A stretch of 5,658 bases of DNA, from assembly GCA_947307505.1 (NCBI GenBank), contig CAMZJG010000079.1, forward strand, positions 1-5,658, in the 5' to 3' direction. The notes beneath the pieces are model-generated. The model had not been told where the DNA came from. It made no database searches and was given only the letters and a program-made list of their open reading frames with translations. The position numbers and the translations under genes were made by a program. The stretch is from an uncultured Clostridia bacterium (GTDB lineage Bacteria > Bacillota_A > Clostridia > Oscillospirales > Oscillospiraceae). Shown piece after piece: positions 1-5,658 of this stretch (its first letter is position 1; each line of letters opens with the position of its first letter).

Positions 1-1664
1 ACGTCCTTTCCGTTCTCCATGCAGCCCTCCATGGTGGCGGATACCATGGGAATGTTCATGTGGAAGGAACTCATGGACTCCCATGCGTTGATGCAGGTGC
101 ACTGCCATTTACAGAAGAAATCCACCTGGGTCTTGTAGGCCGTCAGGACCTCGTCCATGCTCTTCATGTTGTAGAGATAACCGGTGGCTGGGCCGGAACG
201 CCGGGGTTCGGGCGCACCGGGGAAACGGAAAGGATTCTTCCCGTCGTTGATGGCCAGGAGCAGGCAGTTCAACAGATTCATGTAGGACTCGGTGCCGGTG
301 CCGCCGGGCTGGGCCCATTCGCTGCCGCAGGCCAGAGGCTCCACGCAGCCCACCACGCAGTAGTTCCGGGCATCCTCCAGGGAGACTCCCCGCTTCATCA
401 GGGCGGGGATGATCACGTCGTCGTTCTCAAAACTGGGTACGCCGCCCGCGATCCGGGTGGTGGCGATGGCCGCCTCCCAAAGCTCCGCTGGGGTCCCCTG
501 ATGGATGCGCAGCGCCTGGGGAGGATCATGCAGAACGAGCCGTCCAGCGGACTGGAGCATCATATACGTGACCTTATTGGTGGCGTCCGTCCCGTCCTTA
601 TTCACGCCGCCCATGGTCATGAGCTGGCCGCTGGTGTAGCCGGGAGCAGACTTGGTCGCGCCTTCGGACCAGAACTTGTTGCACTCCGCCACCTTCAGGT
701 AGAACAGGTCCATCAGCTCCTGCGCGTATTCCTCGGTGATGGTGCCTTCCTCCAGATCCTTATCCAGATAGTCTCCCAGGTACTGGTCCACGCGTCCGTA
801 GCTGGTGCCATGCTGCTGTCCGTCCATACACAGGGCCAGCTGATACAGGTAGACGCATTGCAGCGCATCATGGAAATTGCGGCAGGGGTTCTCCATGATC
901 CAATTCAGGGTGTCCGCCATTTCCAGAAGTTCCTTCTTCCTCTCCGGACGGGTCTCCAGCTCCGCCAGGCGGGCGGCCTCTGCAGCATACCGTTTGGACC
1001 AGATAATGATGCCTTCGGACACGATGGCCACAGCACGATAGAAGTTATACTTGTAGATGCTGTCCCCGAATATGCCCTTCTCCTCCAGGTCCTTCATGTG
1101 TTCCCTGGCTTCCCTGGCTATGGCGCCGAAGCCCTTTCGGGTGGCGGTCCAGAAGTTGCCGCAGAAATGGCCCACGGGAGACTGGCAGTTGTTTTTCAGG
1201 CCGAAGAAGATAACCATATTCCCGGCGATATCCTTCAATCCTTCGGGCATATATTCGTCGGTCATGGCGCTCATGCTGTTCTTATCCCAATAATCCCCGG
1301 TCTCCAGGAGATACTTTTCGTCCTCGGGATCGATATCATAGGGGTCTACGCTGCGGTTGGGGATATTCCCGCTCCTCAGTTCCTGCATGAACCAGTTGAA
1401 AGAGGTCTCCGGATACAGAGCGCAGCAGCGGTAGGAGGCACCCTGCCAACCGACGATGACCTCGTCCTCATTGATCAGCACAGGCATCTTCTCAAACAAC
1501 AGACGCAGAGTCTTTGCTCGTTTCAGAATGCCGGTGAGACCGGGGTTCTCCATGTAAAACTCCGTCACCAGCCGGTAACGGTTGATATCGATCCGGGGCT
1601 TGGTGGTACGATATTTCTCACGGATCGCGGCGACGCGCATGGGGATCGGCTTCAGCTGATACAT
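1..1664 (-). CDS. Glycyl radical enzyme, dehydratase/lyase type, unassigned substrate (C-terminus cut by window edge)
   Basis: I translated the minus strand from an ATG at 1664-1662; the frame stays open to the left edge, giving 554 residues of an expected roughly 780-800. The family (pyruvate formate-lyase-like glycyl radical enzymes) uses a protein glycine radical to generate a thiyl radical on an active-site cysteine. That cysteine is Cys440, within YCVVGCVEP (435-443), with Glu442 two residues on, the C-x-E signature of dehydratase and C-N/C-S/C-C lyase members. True pyruvate formate-lyases have Cys-Cys instead. Other family blocks are WFMQEL (about 90-95), SPVGH with His166, GRVDQYL (about 290-296), DGTDATNKV, and ENDDVIIPAL before the cysteine loop. 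His166 and His285 align with substrate-pocket histidines of glycerol dehydratase, but Gly286 replaces the next serine and the stretch after the cysteine loop is about four residues longer. The radical glycine loop is outside the window. Family assignment is secure; substrate is unknown. Confidence 0.93.
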   Translation of the reverse strand, partial: MYQLKPIPMRVAAIREKYRTTKPRIDINRYRLVTEFYMENPGLTGILKRAKTLRLLFEKMPVLINEDEVIVGWQGASYRCCALYPETSFNWFMQELRSGNIPNRSVDPYDIDPEDEKYLLETGDYWDKNSMSAMTDEYMPEGLKDIAGNMVIFFGLKNNCQSPVGHFCGNFWTATRKGFGAIAREAREHMKDLEEKGIFGDSIYKYNFYRAVAIVSEGIIIWSKRYAAEAARLAELETRPERKKELLEMADTLNWIMENPCRNFHDALQCVYLYQLALCMDGQQHGTSYGRVDQYLGDYLDKDLEEGTITEEYAQELMDLFYLKVAECNKFWSEGATKSAPGYTSGQLMTMGGVNKDGTDATNKVTYMMLQSAGRLVLHDPPQALRIHQGTPAELWEAAIATTRIAGGVPSFENDDVIIPALMKRGVSLEDARNYCVVGCVEPLACGSEWAQPGGTGTESYMNLLNCLLLAINDGKNPFRFPGAPEPRRSGPATGYLYNMKSMDEVLTAYKTQVDFFCKWQCTCINAWESMSSFHMNIPMVSATMEGCMENGKD

Positions 1665-1669
1665 CGCAA

Positions 1670-1676
1670 CTCCTTT
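1670..1676 (-). promoter_or_regulatory. Ribosome binding site of the glycyl radical enzyme gene
   Basis: The minus strand reads AAAGGAG, five bases before the ATG at 1664. This strong site fixes the start at Met1 rather than the in-frame Met9, which has no such sequence before it. Confidence 0.85.
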
Positions 1677-1682
1677 CCACCA

Positions 1683-1698
1683 TGCCGATTCATCGGCA
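1683..1698 (-). promoter_or_regulatory. Hairpin in the 5' leader of the glycyl radical enzyme gene
   Basis: The minus strand reads TGCCGA-TGAA-TCGGCA: a perfect 6-bp stem with a four-base loop, ending seven bases before the ribosome binding site. It lies in the inferred transcript leader. It could affect translation or mRNA stability, or be a protein-binding palindrome; the sequence alone does not decide. No known riboswitch class is recognised. Confidence 0.4.
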
Positions 1699-1709
1699 CG
1701 GAACGGTGA

Positions 1710-1728
1710 TTCCCTTTGGGAAATTCCC
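1710..1728 (-). repeat. Two overlapping inverted repeats in the same leader
   Basis: On the plus strand, TTCCC-TTT-GGGAA (1710-1722) overlaps GGGAAATTCCC (1718-1728). They share the GGGAA arm, so only one of the two stems could form at a time. They sit between the inferred transcription start (near 1752) and the hairpin at 1683-1698. The stems are short, so function is uncertain. Confidence 0.3.
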
Positions 1729-1759
1729 CTTATTTTACCCCTCATTATTATTCAATTTT

Positions 1760-1788
1760 ATACTATATCACGGCCTTGGAATTGTCAA
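1760..1788 (-). promoter_or_regulatory. Sigma-A/sigma-70 type promoter for the glycyl radical enzyme gene
   Basis: The minus strand has a perfect TTGACA (-35) at 1788-1783, then 17 bases, then TAGTAT at 1765-1760. An alternative -10, TATAGT at 1767-1762, is preceded by TGA as an extended -10 but leaves only 15 bases of spacing. The region is AT-rich compared with the flanking genes. Initiation near 1752 would give a leader of about 85-90 bases. Confidence 0.65.
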
Positions 1789-1795
1789 ACGGTTT
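1787..1795. promoter_or_regulatory. Candidate operator overlapping the minus-strand -35 box
   Basis: AAAC-G-GTTT is a short odd palindrome whose first two bases overlap the TTGACA box. A central CG flanked by AA and TT is reminiscent of LacI/CcpA-type operators, but the match to the catabolite-responsive consensus is incomplete. A bound protein here would block the minus-strand promoter. Low certainty because the site is short. Confidence 0.25.
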
Positions 1796-1815
1796 CCTCC
1801 GGAGGAAAGTCCTCC
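1793..1815. repeat. 16-bp perfect palindrome with a nested second inverted repeat
   Basis: TTTCCTCCGGAGGAAA (1793-1808) is identical to its own reverse complement over 16 bases. Its right half is reused: GGAGGA-AAG-TCCTCC (1801-1815) forms a second perfect 6-bp inverted repeat, so the arms alternate TCCTCC, GGAGGA, TCCTCC. It lies between the two divergent promoters, just upstream of the minus-strand -35 box and about 90 bp upstream of the plus-strand -10. The position suits an operator for a dimeric regulator acting on one or both promoters. It lies outside both inferred transcripts, which argues for DNA binding rather than an RNA structure. Confidence 0.45.
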
Positions 1816-1906
1816 ATGACTGTGCGGCCGCCTTGTTTTTTGAGGGTTTAACATGCCGTATTCCTGTCTTCATGTGCAAAAAAGCATGGTAGGCTTCGAA
1901 TGGATA

Positions 1907-1915
1907 TGCTATACT
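1907..1915 (+). promoter_or_regulatory. Extended -10 promoter of the xylose isomerase-hydrolase operon
   Basis: TGC-TATACT gives an extended -10 (TGN before a box matching 5 of 6 consensus bases). No good -35 is seen 17-18 bases upstream, as is common for extended -10 promoters or activator-dependent ones. Initiation near 1922 would give a leader of roughly 28 bases before the ATG at 1950. The interval 1816-1906 contains a T-run at 1836-1841 but nothing else I can name. Confidence 0.55.
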
Positions 1916-1933
1916 GGAGCAAATCAACTGAAC

Positions 1934-1939
1934 GGGAGG
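1934..1939 (+). promoter_or_regulatory. Ribosome binding site of the xylose isomerase gene
   Basis: GGGAGG lies ten bases before the ATG at 1950. The spacing is a little long but usable, and no other start codon nearby is better placed. Confidence 0.7.
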
Positions 1940-1949
1940 CTTTTCGGAT

Positions 1950-3230
1950 ATGTCATTTTTCGATTCCATCCCCGCACCGGTGTTCCGCTATTACCGGCCC
2001 GATGAAGTGATCCTCGGCAAACCCATGAGGGAGCATCTTCCCTTTGCTATGGCCTGGTGGCATAACCTGGGCGCCGCCGGAACGGATATGTTCGGCACCG
2101 CCACGGCGGACAAAAGCTTCGGTGCGAAACCCGGCACCATGGAACATGCCCGGGCGAAGGTCGACGCCGGTTTTGAATTCATGCAGAAGCTGGGCATCCG
2201 TTACTTCTGCTTCCACGACCTGGATCTGGTGCCGGAAGCAGAGGATCTGGCCGAGACCAACGCCAGACTGGACGAGATCTCCGAATACATCCTCAAAAAA
2301 GAACAGGAAACCGGGATCCGCTGCCTCTGGGGCACAGCGAACCTCTTCAACAATCCCCGTTATATGTGCGGCGCAGGCAGCTCCAATTCCCCTGAAGTAT
2401 TCTGCTTTGCCGCAGCTCAGGTGAAAAAGGCGCTGGATCTGACCGTCAAGTTCGGCGGCAGAGGCTACGTCTTCTGGGGCGGAAGGGAAGGCTATGAGAC
2501 CCTTCTGAACACGAAGATGGGACTGGAGCAGGAGAATATCGCCAAGCTCATGCATCTGGCTGTGGATTACGGCCGCAGCATCGGCTTCACCGGGGACTTC
2601 TACATCGAGCCCAAGCCCAAGGAACCCATGAAACACCAGTATGATTTCGATGCCGCCACCGCCATCGGCTTTCTGCGGCAATACGGGCTGGACAAGGATT
2701 TCAAGCTGAATATCGAGGCAAACCACGCCACTCTGGCGGGGCACACCTTCCAGCATGAGCTGCGGGTCTGTCGGGTGAACGGCATGCTGGGAAGCATCGA
2801 CGCAAACCAGGGAGATCTCCTTCTCGGCTGGGATACGGATGAATTTCCCTTCGATATCTATGAGACCACCTTTGCCATGTACGAAGTGCTCAAGGCCGGC
2901 GGGCTCACCGGCGGCTTCAACTTCGACGCCAAAAACCGTCGTCCCTCCAACACCATGGCGGACATGGTGAATGCCTATGCCCTGGGCATGGACAGCTTCG
3001 CCCTGGGCTTGAAGAAAGCCGCCGCCCTCATCGAGGACGGCAGGCTGGACCGTTTCCTGGAGGATCGGTATGCCGGCTGGACCGCCGGGCTCGGCGCGGA
3101 TATCCGGAGCGGCAAGTATAGCCTCAGCGATCTGGCTGCCATGGCGGAAAAGCAGGGCAAGCCCTCTTCCCTGCCCTCCGGCGGACAGGAAGCGCTGCAG
3201 CGGATCGTAAACGAGATCCTGTTCGGCTGA
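1950..3230 (+). CDS. xylA: Xylose isomerase, class II
   Basis: This 426-residue cytoplasmic TIM-barrel enzyme interconverts D-xylose and D-xylulose with two divalent metal ions, the entry step to the pentose phosphate pathway. Catalytic His89 and Asp92 lie in FCFHDLD (86-92). [20 protein letters not shown] (169-188) and [16 protein letters not shown] (219-234) are class II blocks. The metal ligands expected from the E. coli enzyme are all present: Glu220, Glu256, His259, Asp284, Asp295, Asp297 and Asp326, plus Lys222. The protein is about 10-14 residues shorter than usual (436-440), mostly at the N-terminus, with one residue deleted before FNFDAK. The metal-loop motif reads IDANQGD rather than VDANRGD, a variant I associate with clostridial enzymes. 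It is first in an operon with the downstream glycoside hydrolase. Xylose is the expected substrate; other aldoses such as glucose are possible. Confidence 0.96.
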   Translation: MSFFDSIPAPVFRYYRPDEVILGKPMREHLPFAMAWWHNLGAAGTDMFGTATADKSFGAKPGTMEHARAKVDAGFEFMQKLGIRYFCFHDLDLVPEAEDLAETNARLDEISEYILKKEQETGIRCLWGTANLFNNPRYMCGAGSSNSPEVFCFAAAQVKKALDLTVKFGGRGYVFWGGREGYETLLNTKMGLEQENIAKLMHLAVDYGRSIGFTGDFYIEPKPKEPMKHQYDFDAATAIGFLRQYGLDKDFKLNIEANHATLAGHTFQHELRVCRVNGMLGSIDANQGDLLLGWDTDEFPFDIYETTFAMYEVLKAGGLTGGFNFDAKNRRPSNTMADMVNAYALGMDSFALGLKKAAALIEDGRLDRFLEDRYAGWTAGLGADIRSGKYSLSDLAAMAEKQGKPSSLPSGGQEALQRIVNEILFG

Positions 3231-3233
3231 GGT
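3229..3233 (+). promoter_or_regulatory. Ribosome binding site of the hydrolase, overlapping the xylA stop codon
   Basis: GAGGT begins inside the TGA stop codon of the isomerase gene (3228-3230) and lies six bases before the ATG at 3240. The overlap suggests translational coupling and supports this start. Confidence 0.6.
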
Positions 3234-3239
3234 ACGGAA

Positions 3240-5309
3240 ATGAAATGCACCAAGGAATACCGGCTCTCCTTCACTGATCAGGCAAAGGCCCTGGTGGCGC
3301 AGATGACCCTGGAGGAAAAGGTCTTCCTCATGAGCGGCTGGGTGGGCACTCCCCATGACTTCCCCACCCCGGAGGATCCCAAGGATCGGCATTATAATTT
3401 CCATCCTTACGGCGCTGGCGGCTGCGAGAGGCTGGGTCTGGAGCCCATGCTCTTCTGCGACGGTCCCCGGGGTGTGGTCTCCGGAACGGGCATGACTACC
3501 TGCTTCCCGGTCTCCATGTGCCGCGGCGCAGCCTTCGATCCGGAGCTTGAGGAGGAGATCGGTCGCGCCATCGGCAAGGAAGTACTGGCCAGCGGCGGGA
3601 ACCTCTTCGCCGGAGTCTGCATCAACCTTCCCTACAATCCGGGCTGGGGGCGCAGTCAGGAGACATACGGGGAAGACAGCTTTGCCATCGGGCAGATGGG
3701 CTCCGCTCTGGTCCGGGGCGTGCAGGCGGAAAACGTGATGGCCTGCGTAAAGCACTTCGCCTTCAACTCCATGGAATTCAGCCGCTTCAAAGTCAGCGTG
3801 GACTGCAGCCGCCGCACGGAACGGGAGGTCTTTCTGCCCCATTTCCGGGATTGCGTGGATGCCGGCGCCGCCTCGATCATGAGCGCGTACAACAAGTATC
3901 AGGGCGTACATTGCGGGCATAATGCCTACCTTCTTCGGAAAGTGCTGAAGGAGGAATGGGATTTCGACGGCTTTGTGATGAGCGATTTCATCCATGGCGT
4001 ACGGGCAACGGTAGAAGCCGCGAACGGCGGCCAGGACATGGAGATGTGCTGGACCCATTTCTTCGGGCAAAAGTTGGTGGACGCCGTACGGGAAGGCCGC
4101 GTTCCGGAATCAAGGATCGATGATGCCGCACTTCGCATCGTGCGCACCCTGCTGGCTTTCCAGACAGCCCGGAAGGAGAACGGGATCCCCGGTGAAGAGG
4201 TTCTGAACTGCCCCGCCCACCGGGACCTGGCCCTTCGTGCCGCCCGGGAAGGGATTACCCTGATGAAAAACGACAGTCTGCTCCCCCTGGACCGCAGCAG
4301 AATCTGCAGGTTGGCTGTATTGGGCAAGCTGGCAGAAAAGGAAAACATCGGGGACTGGGGTTCCTCCCGGGTCTATCCCCCCTATGTGGTCACTCCTCTG
4401 GAAGGTCTGCGCAGGATCGCTCCGGATACGGAACTGATATTTTGCGACGGAAGCGATCTGGAGGCGGCAAAGAAAGCGGCCAGAGATGCGGACGCCGTGC
4501 TCTTCGTCGTCGGCCTGGATCACGGTGACGAAGGAGAATACGTCGCACCGCAGGATCTGGACCCCAATCAATTTGAGACCATGGGCGGCGACCGGAAAGA
4601 CCTGGGTCTGCACCTGGACGAGATTCGGTTGATCCAGGCTGCCGCGGCTGAAAACGAGAACAGCATCGTCGTCCTGATGGGGGGAAATACGCTTCTGGTT
4701 GACCCCTGGTTCGATCAGGTCCGTTCCGTCCTGATGGCCTACTATCCCGGGCAGGAGGGCGGGATCGCCCTGGCCGAGATCCTTTTTGGGGATGTAAACC
4801 CCTCCGGCAAGCTTCCCTTTGTCCTGCCGAAACAGGCGGAGGATCTTCCCCCTGTGGATTGGGACGGAGAAAACCAGTGGTATGATTATTATCACGGCTA
4901 TACTCTGCTGGATAAAACCGGTACGCCCCCTCTGATTCCTTACGGCTTTGGCCTCAGCTATACTTCTTTTGCTCTCTCCTCTCCGGCATTCGGCGTGGAT
5001 GGAGATCAGCTGTGGGCCAAGTGCAGGGTCAAAAACACAGGAGACCGAAATGGTGACGAGGTGATCCAGCTCTACGTCGGGTTCGGTCATTCCGCCGTGG
5101 AACGCCCCGCCAGACTTCTTCGCGGATTTGCCCGGGTATCCCTCGCGCCGGGTGAAGAAAAGGAGGTCGTTATCCGCTGCCCCCTGGAGAAGCTGGCGTA
5201 CTACGACCCCAAAGACGCGGCCTTCCGGTTGGAACACATGGAATACCCGGTGTTTATCGGCTCCTCTTCCGATCCACGGGATCTGATGGAAGGCAGCGTG
5301 ACCTTGTAA
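3240..5309 (+). CDS. Family 3 glycoside hydrolase (beta-xylosidase or beta-glucosidase), cytoplasmic
   Basis: This 689-residue exo-acting retaining hydrolase releases terminal sugars from beta-linked oligosaccharides. Domain order is that of long GH3 enzymes: TIM barrel (about 15-310), alpha/beta sandwich (about 335-570) and fibronectin III-like domain (about 590-680). Substrate-binding motifs are CDGPRG with Asp74, GWGRSQETYGED (135-146) and KHF with Lys171 and His172. The nucleophile is Asp249 in GFVMSDF. The likely acid/base is Glu433 in DEGEY (430-434), followed by an insertion of about 15 residues before GGDRKDL. YPGQEGG, FGDVNPSGKLP and YGFGLSYTSF are typical of domain two, and NTGDRNGDEVIQLYV of the third. 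There is no signal peptide, so it probably acts on imported oligosaccharides. It follows xylA by 9 bp in an operon, which favours xylo-oligosaccharide cleavage; beta-glucosidase or alpha-L-arabinosidase activity cannot be excluded by sequence. Confidence 0.94.
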   Translation: MKCTKEYRLSFTDQAKALVAQMTLEEKVFLMSGWVGTPHDFPTPEDPKDRHYNFHPYGAGGCERLGLEPMLFCDGPRGVVSGTGMTTCFPVSMCRGAAFDPELEEEIGRAIGKEVLASGGNLFAGVCINLPYNPGWGRSQETYGEDSFAIGQMGSALVRGVQAENVMACVKHFAFNSMEFSRFKVSVDCSRRTEREVFLPHFRDCVDAGAASIMSAYNKYQGVHCGHNAYLLRKVLKEEWDFDGFVMSDFIHGVRATVEAANGGQDMEMCWTHFFGQKLVDAVREGRVPESRIDDAALRIVRTLLAFQTARKENGIPGEEVLNCPAHRDLALRAAREGITLMKNDSLLPLDRSRICRLAVLGKLAEKENIGDWGSSRVYPPYVVTPLEGLRRIAPDTELIFCDGSDLEAAKKAARDADAVLFVVGLDHGDEGEYVAPQDLDPNQFETMGGDRKDLGLHLDEIRLIQAAAAENENSIVVLMGGNTLLVDPWFDQVRSVLMAYYPGQEGGIALAEILFGDVNPSGKLPFVLPKQAEDLPPVDWDGENQWYDYYHGYTLLDKTGTPPLIPYGFGLSYTSFALSSPAFGVDGDQLWAKCRVKNTGDRNGDEVIQLYVGFGHSAVERPARLLRGFARVSLAPGEEKEVVIRCPLEKLAYYDPKDAAFRLEHMEYPVFIGSSSDPRDLMEGSVTL

Positions 5310-5321
5310 TCCTGCAATAAC

Positions 5322-5359
5322 AAAACAGACCGGCAGCTTCCCGCTGCCGGTCTGTTTTT
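5322..5359. terminator. Bidirectional intrinsic terminator
   Basis: A perfect 16-bp stem (5322-5337 paired with 5343-5358) with a five-base loop TTCCC is followed by a T-run (5355-5359) on the plus strand. The A-rich left arm provides a T-run for transcripts from the other strand. It starts 12 bases after the hydrolase stop and ends 8 bases from the stop of the convergent gene, so it probably serves both. Confidence 0.92.
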
Positions 5360-5366
5360 GTATCCC

Positions 5367-5658
5367 TCAATCCCATTTTTGTTCTTCCGCCGCGCCCTGT
5401 GCGGCGTCCAGCAGATACCGGCGAACGGGAGCCAGAGCTGCGGTCATTTCCCTCACCCGGTCCGAGAACGCGTCGAACCCTCCCAGTTCGCTGTCCTCCA
5501 GGTCATAAAGGCAGGTCCAGTTTCTCATCCGCACCCACTCCGCCGCCGGATGTTCGGCGGAAAAGCCTCTGGGCATGGTTTTCAGCCGGTTTCCGGTGAG
5601 CGCCAGATGGTTCTCCCTGAGCAGATCCGTCAGTTCTTCCCAGTTTCTCTGGATGTAT
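5367..5658 (-). CDS. DUF2461-like conserved protein, C-terminal part (start beyond the right edge)
   Basis: The minus-strand frame is open from the window edge to a TGA at 5369-5367, giving the last 96 residues. The stretch LKTMPRGFSAEHPAAEWVR, then an RNW block, then LAPVRRYLLDA fits the C-terminal pattern I know for DUF2461 (short motifs of the kind PRGF-x2-DHPA and LAP-x3-FL). Members are usually about 210-230 residues and their biochemical role is not established. An in-frame Met at 5576-5574 lies inside the conserved block with no ribosome binding site, so it is not the start. The gene converges on the hydrolase operon and shares its terminator, so it is probably a separate transcription unit unrelated to sugar use. 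The assignment is from memory of the pattern, not a search. Confidence 0.75.
   Translation of the reverse strand, partial: YIQRNWEELTDLLRENHLALTGNRLKTMPRGFSAEHPAAEWVRMRNWTCLYDLEDSELGGFDAFSDRVREMTAALAPVRRYLLDAAQGAAEEQKWD

Noticed and set aside
60..1709. A 549-codon plus-strand open frame at the left of the window.
   Set aside because: It is the antisense shadow of the glycyl radical enzyme, whose minus-strand frame contains the family motifs and a strong ribosome site.
1823..1841. GCGGCCGC followed by a T-run, resembling a terminator or attenuator upstream of the xylA promoter.
   Set aside because: The GC palindrome has no room for a loop and no separate stem pairs before the T-run, so it does not form an intrinsic terminator.
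1681..1858. The 7-mer CATGCCG occurs at 1681-1687 and 1852-1858, with partly similar flanks.
   Set aside because: A 7-base match in this span is weak, and the flanking similarity is too poor to call a regulatory direct repeat.
1763..1969. A small minus-strand frame (68 codons) across the divergent promoter region.
   Set aside because: It has no ribosome site, overlaps both promoters and the start of xylA, and its translation resembles no family I know.
1953..4070. A 705-codon minus-strand open frame antisense to xylA and the hydrolase gene, and a second (4110-5237) antisense to the hydrolase gene.
   Set aside because: They lie opposite clearly recognised genes, have low-complexity, His/Gly/Ala-rich translations without family motifs, and lack ribosome sites. 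They are open because the sense genes rarely use TTA, CTA and TCA codons.

Overview
The window looks like a chromosomal piece from a fermentative, anaerobic, Gram-positive bacterium of the Clostridia type. The grounds are a glycyl radical enzyme (oxygen-sensitive, typical of anaerobes), a class II xylose isomerase whose motifs recall clostridial versions, strong AGGAG-like ribosome sites, and fairly GC-rich coding DNA (my impression, not computed). I see no phage, insertion sequence, CRISPR array, tRNA or rRNA.

Layout. Positions 1-1664 (minus strand) hold the N-terminal 554 residues of a glycyl radical enzyme of the dehydratase/lyase type; its C-terminal part, with the radical glycine, lies beyond the left edge. 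A 285-bp divergent control region (1665-1949) follows. It holds a minus-strand promoter for the glycyl radical gene, an extended -10 promoter for the plus-strand operon, and several inverted repeats between and downstream of these promoters. The plus-strand operon is a xylose isomerase gene (1950-3230) followed after 9 bp by a family 3 glycoside hydrolase gene (3240-5309). A strong hairpin terminator (5322-5359) that reads in both directions separates it from a convergent minus-strand gene (5367-right edge), of which only the C-terminal 96 residues are visible; it resembles the DUF2461 family.

How the genes may work together (inference). The hydrolase has no signal peptide, so it probably cleaves imported short beta-linked oligosaccharides in the cytoplasm, most plausibly xylo-oligosaccharides. 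Freed xylose would then be converted to xylulose by the isomerase. The divergent glycyl radical enzyme could act in a fermentative branch fed by the same sugars, but its substrate cannot be read from the sequence. It has the Gly-Cys-Val-Glu active-site signature of dehydratase-type members yet differs from glycerol/propanediol dehydratases at several pocket positions. This enzyme and the shared control region are the least explained parts of the window. Its activating radical-SAM enzyme is not visible here.
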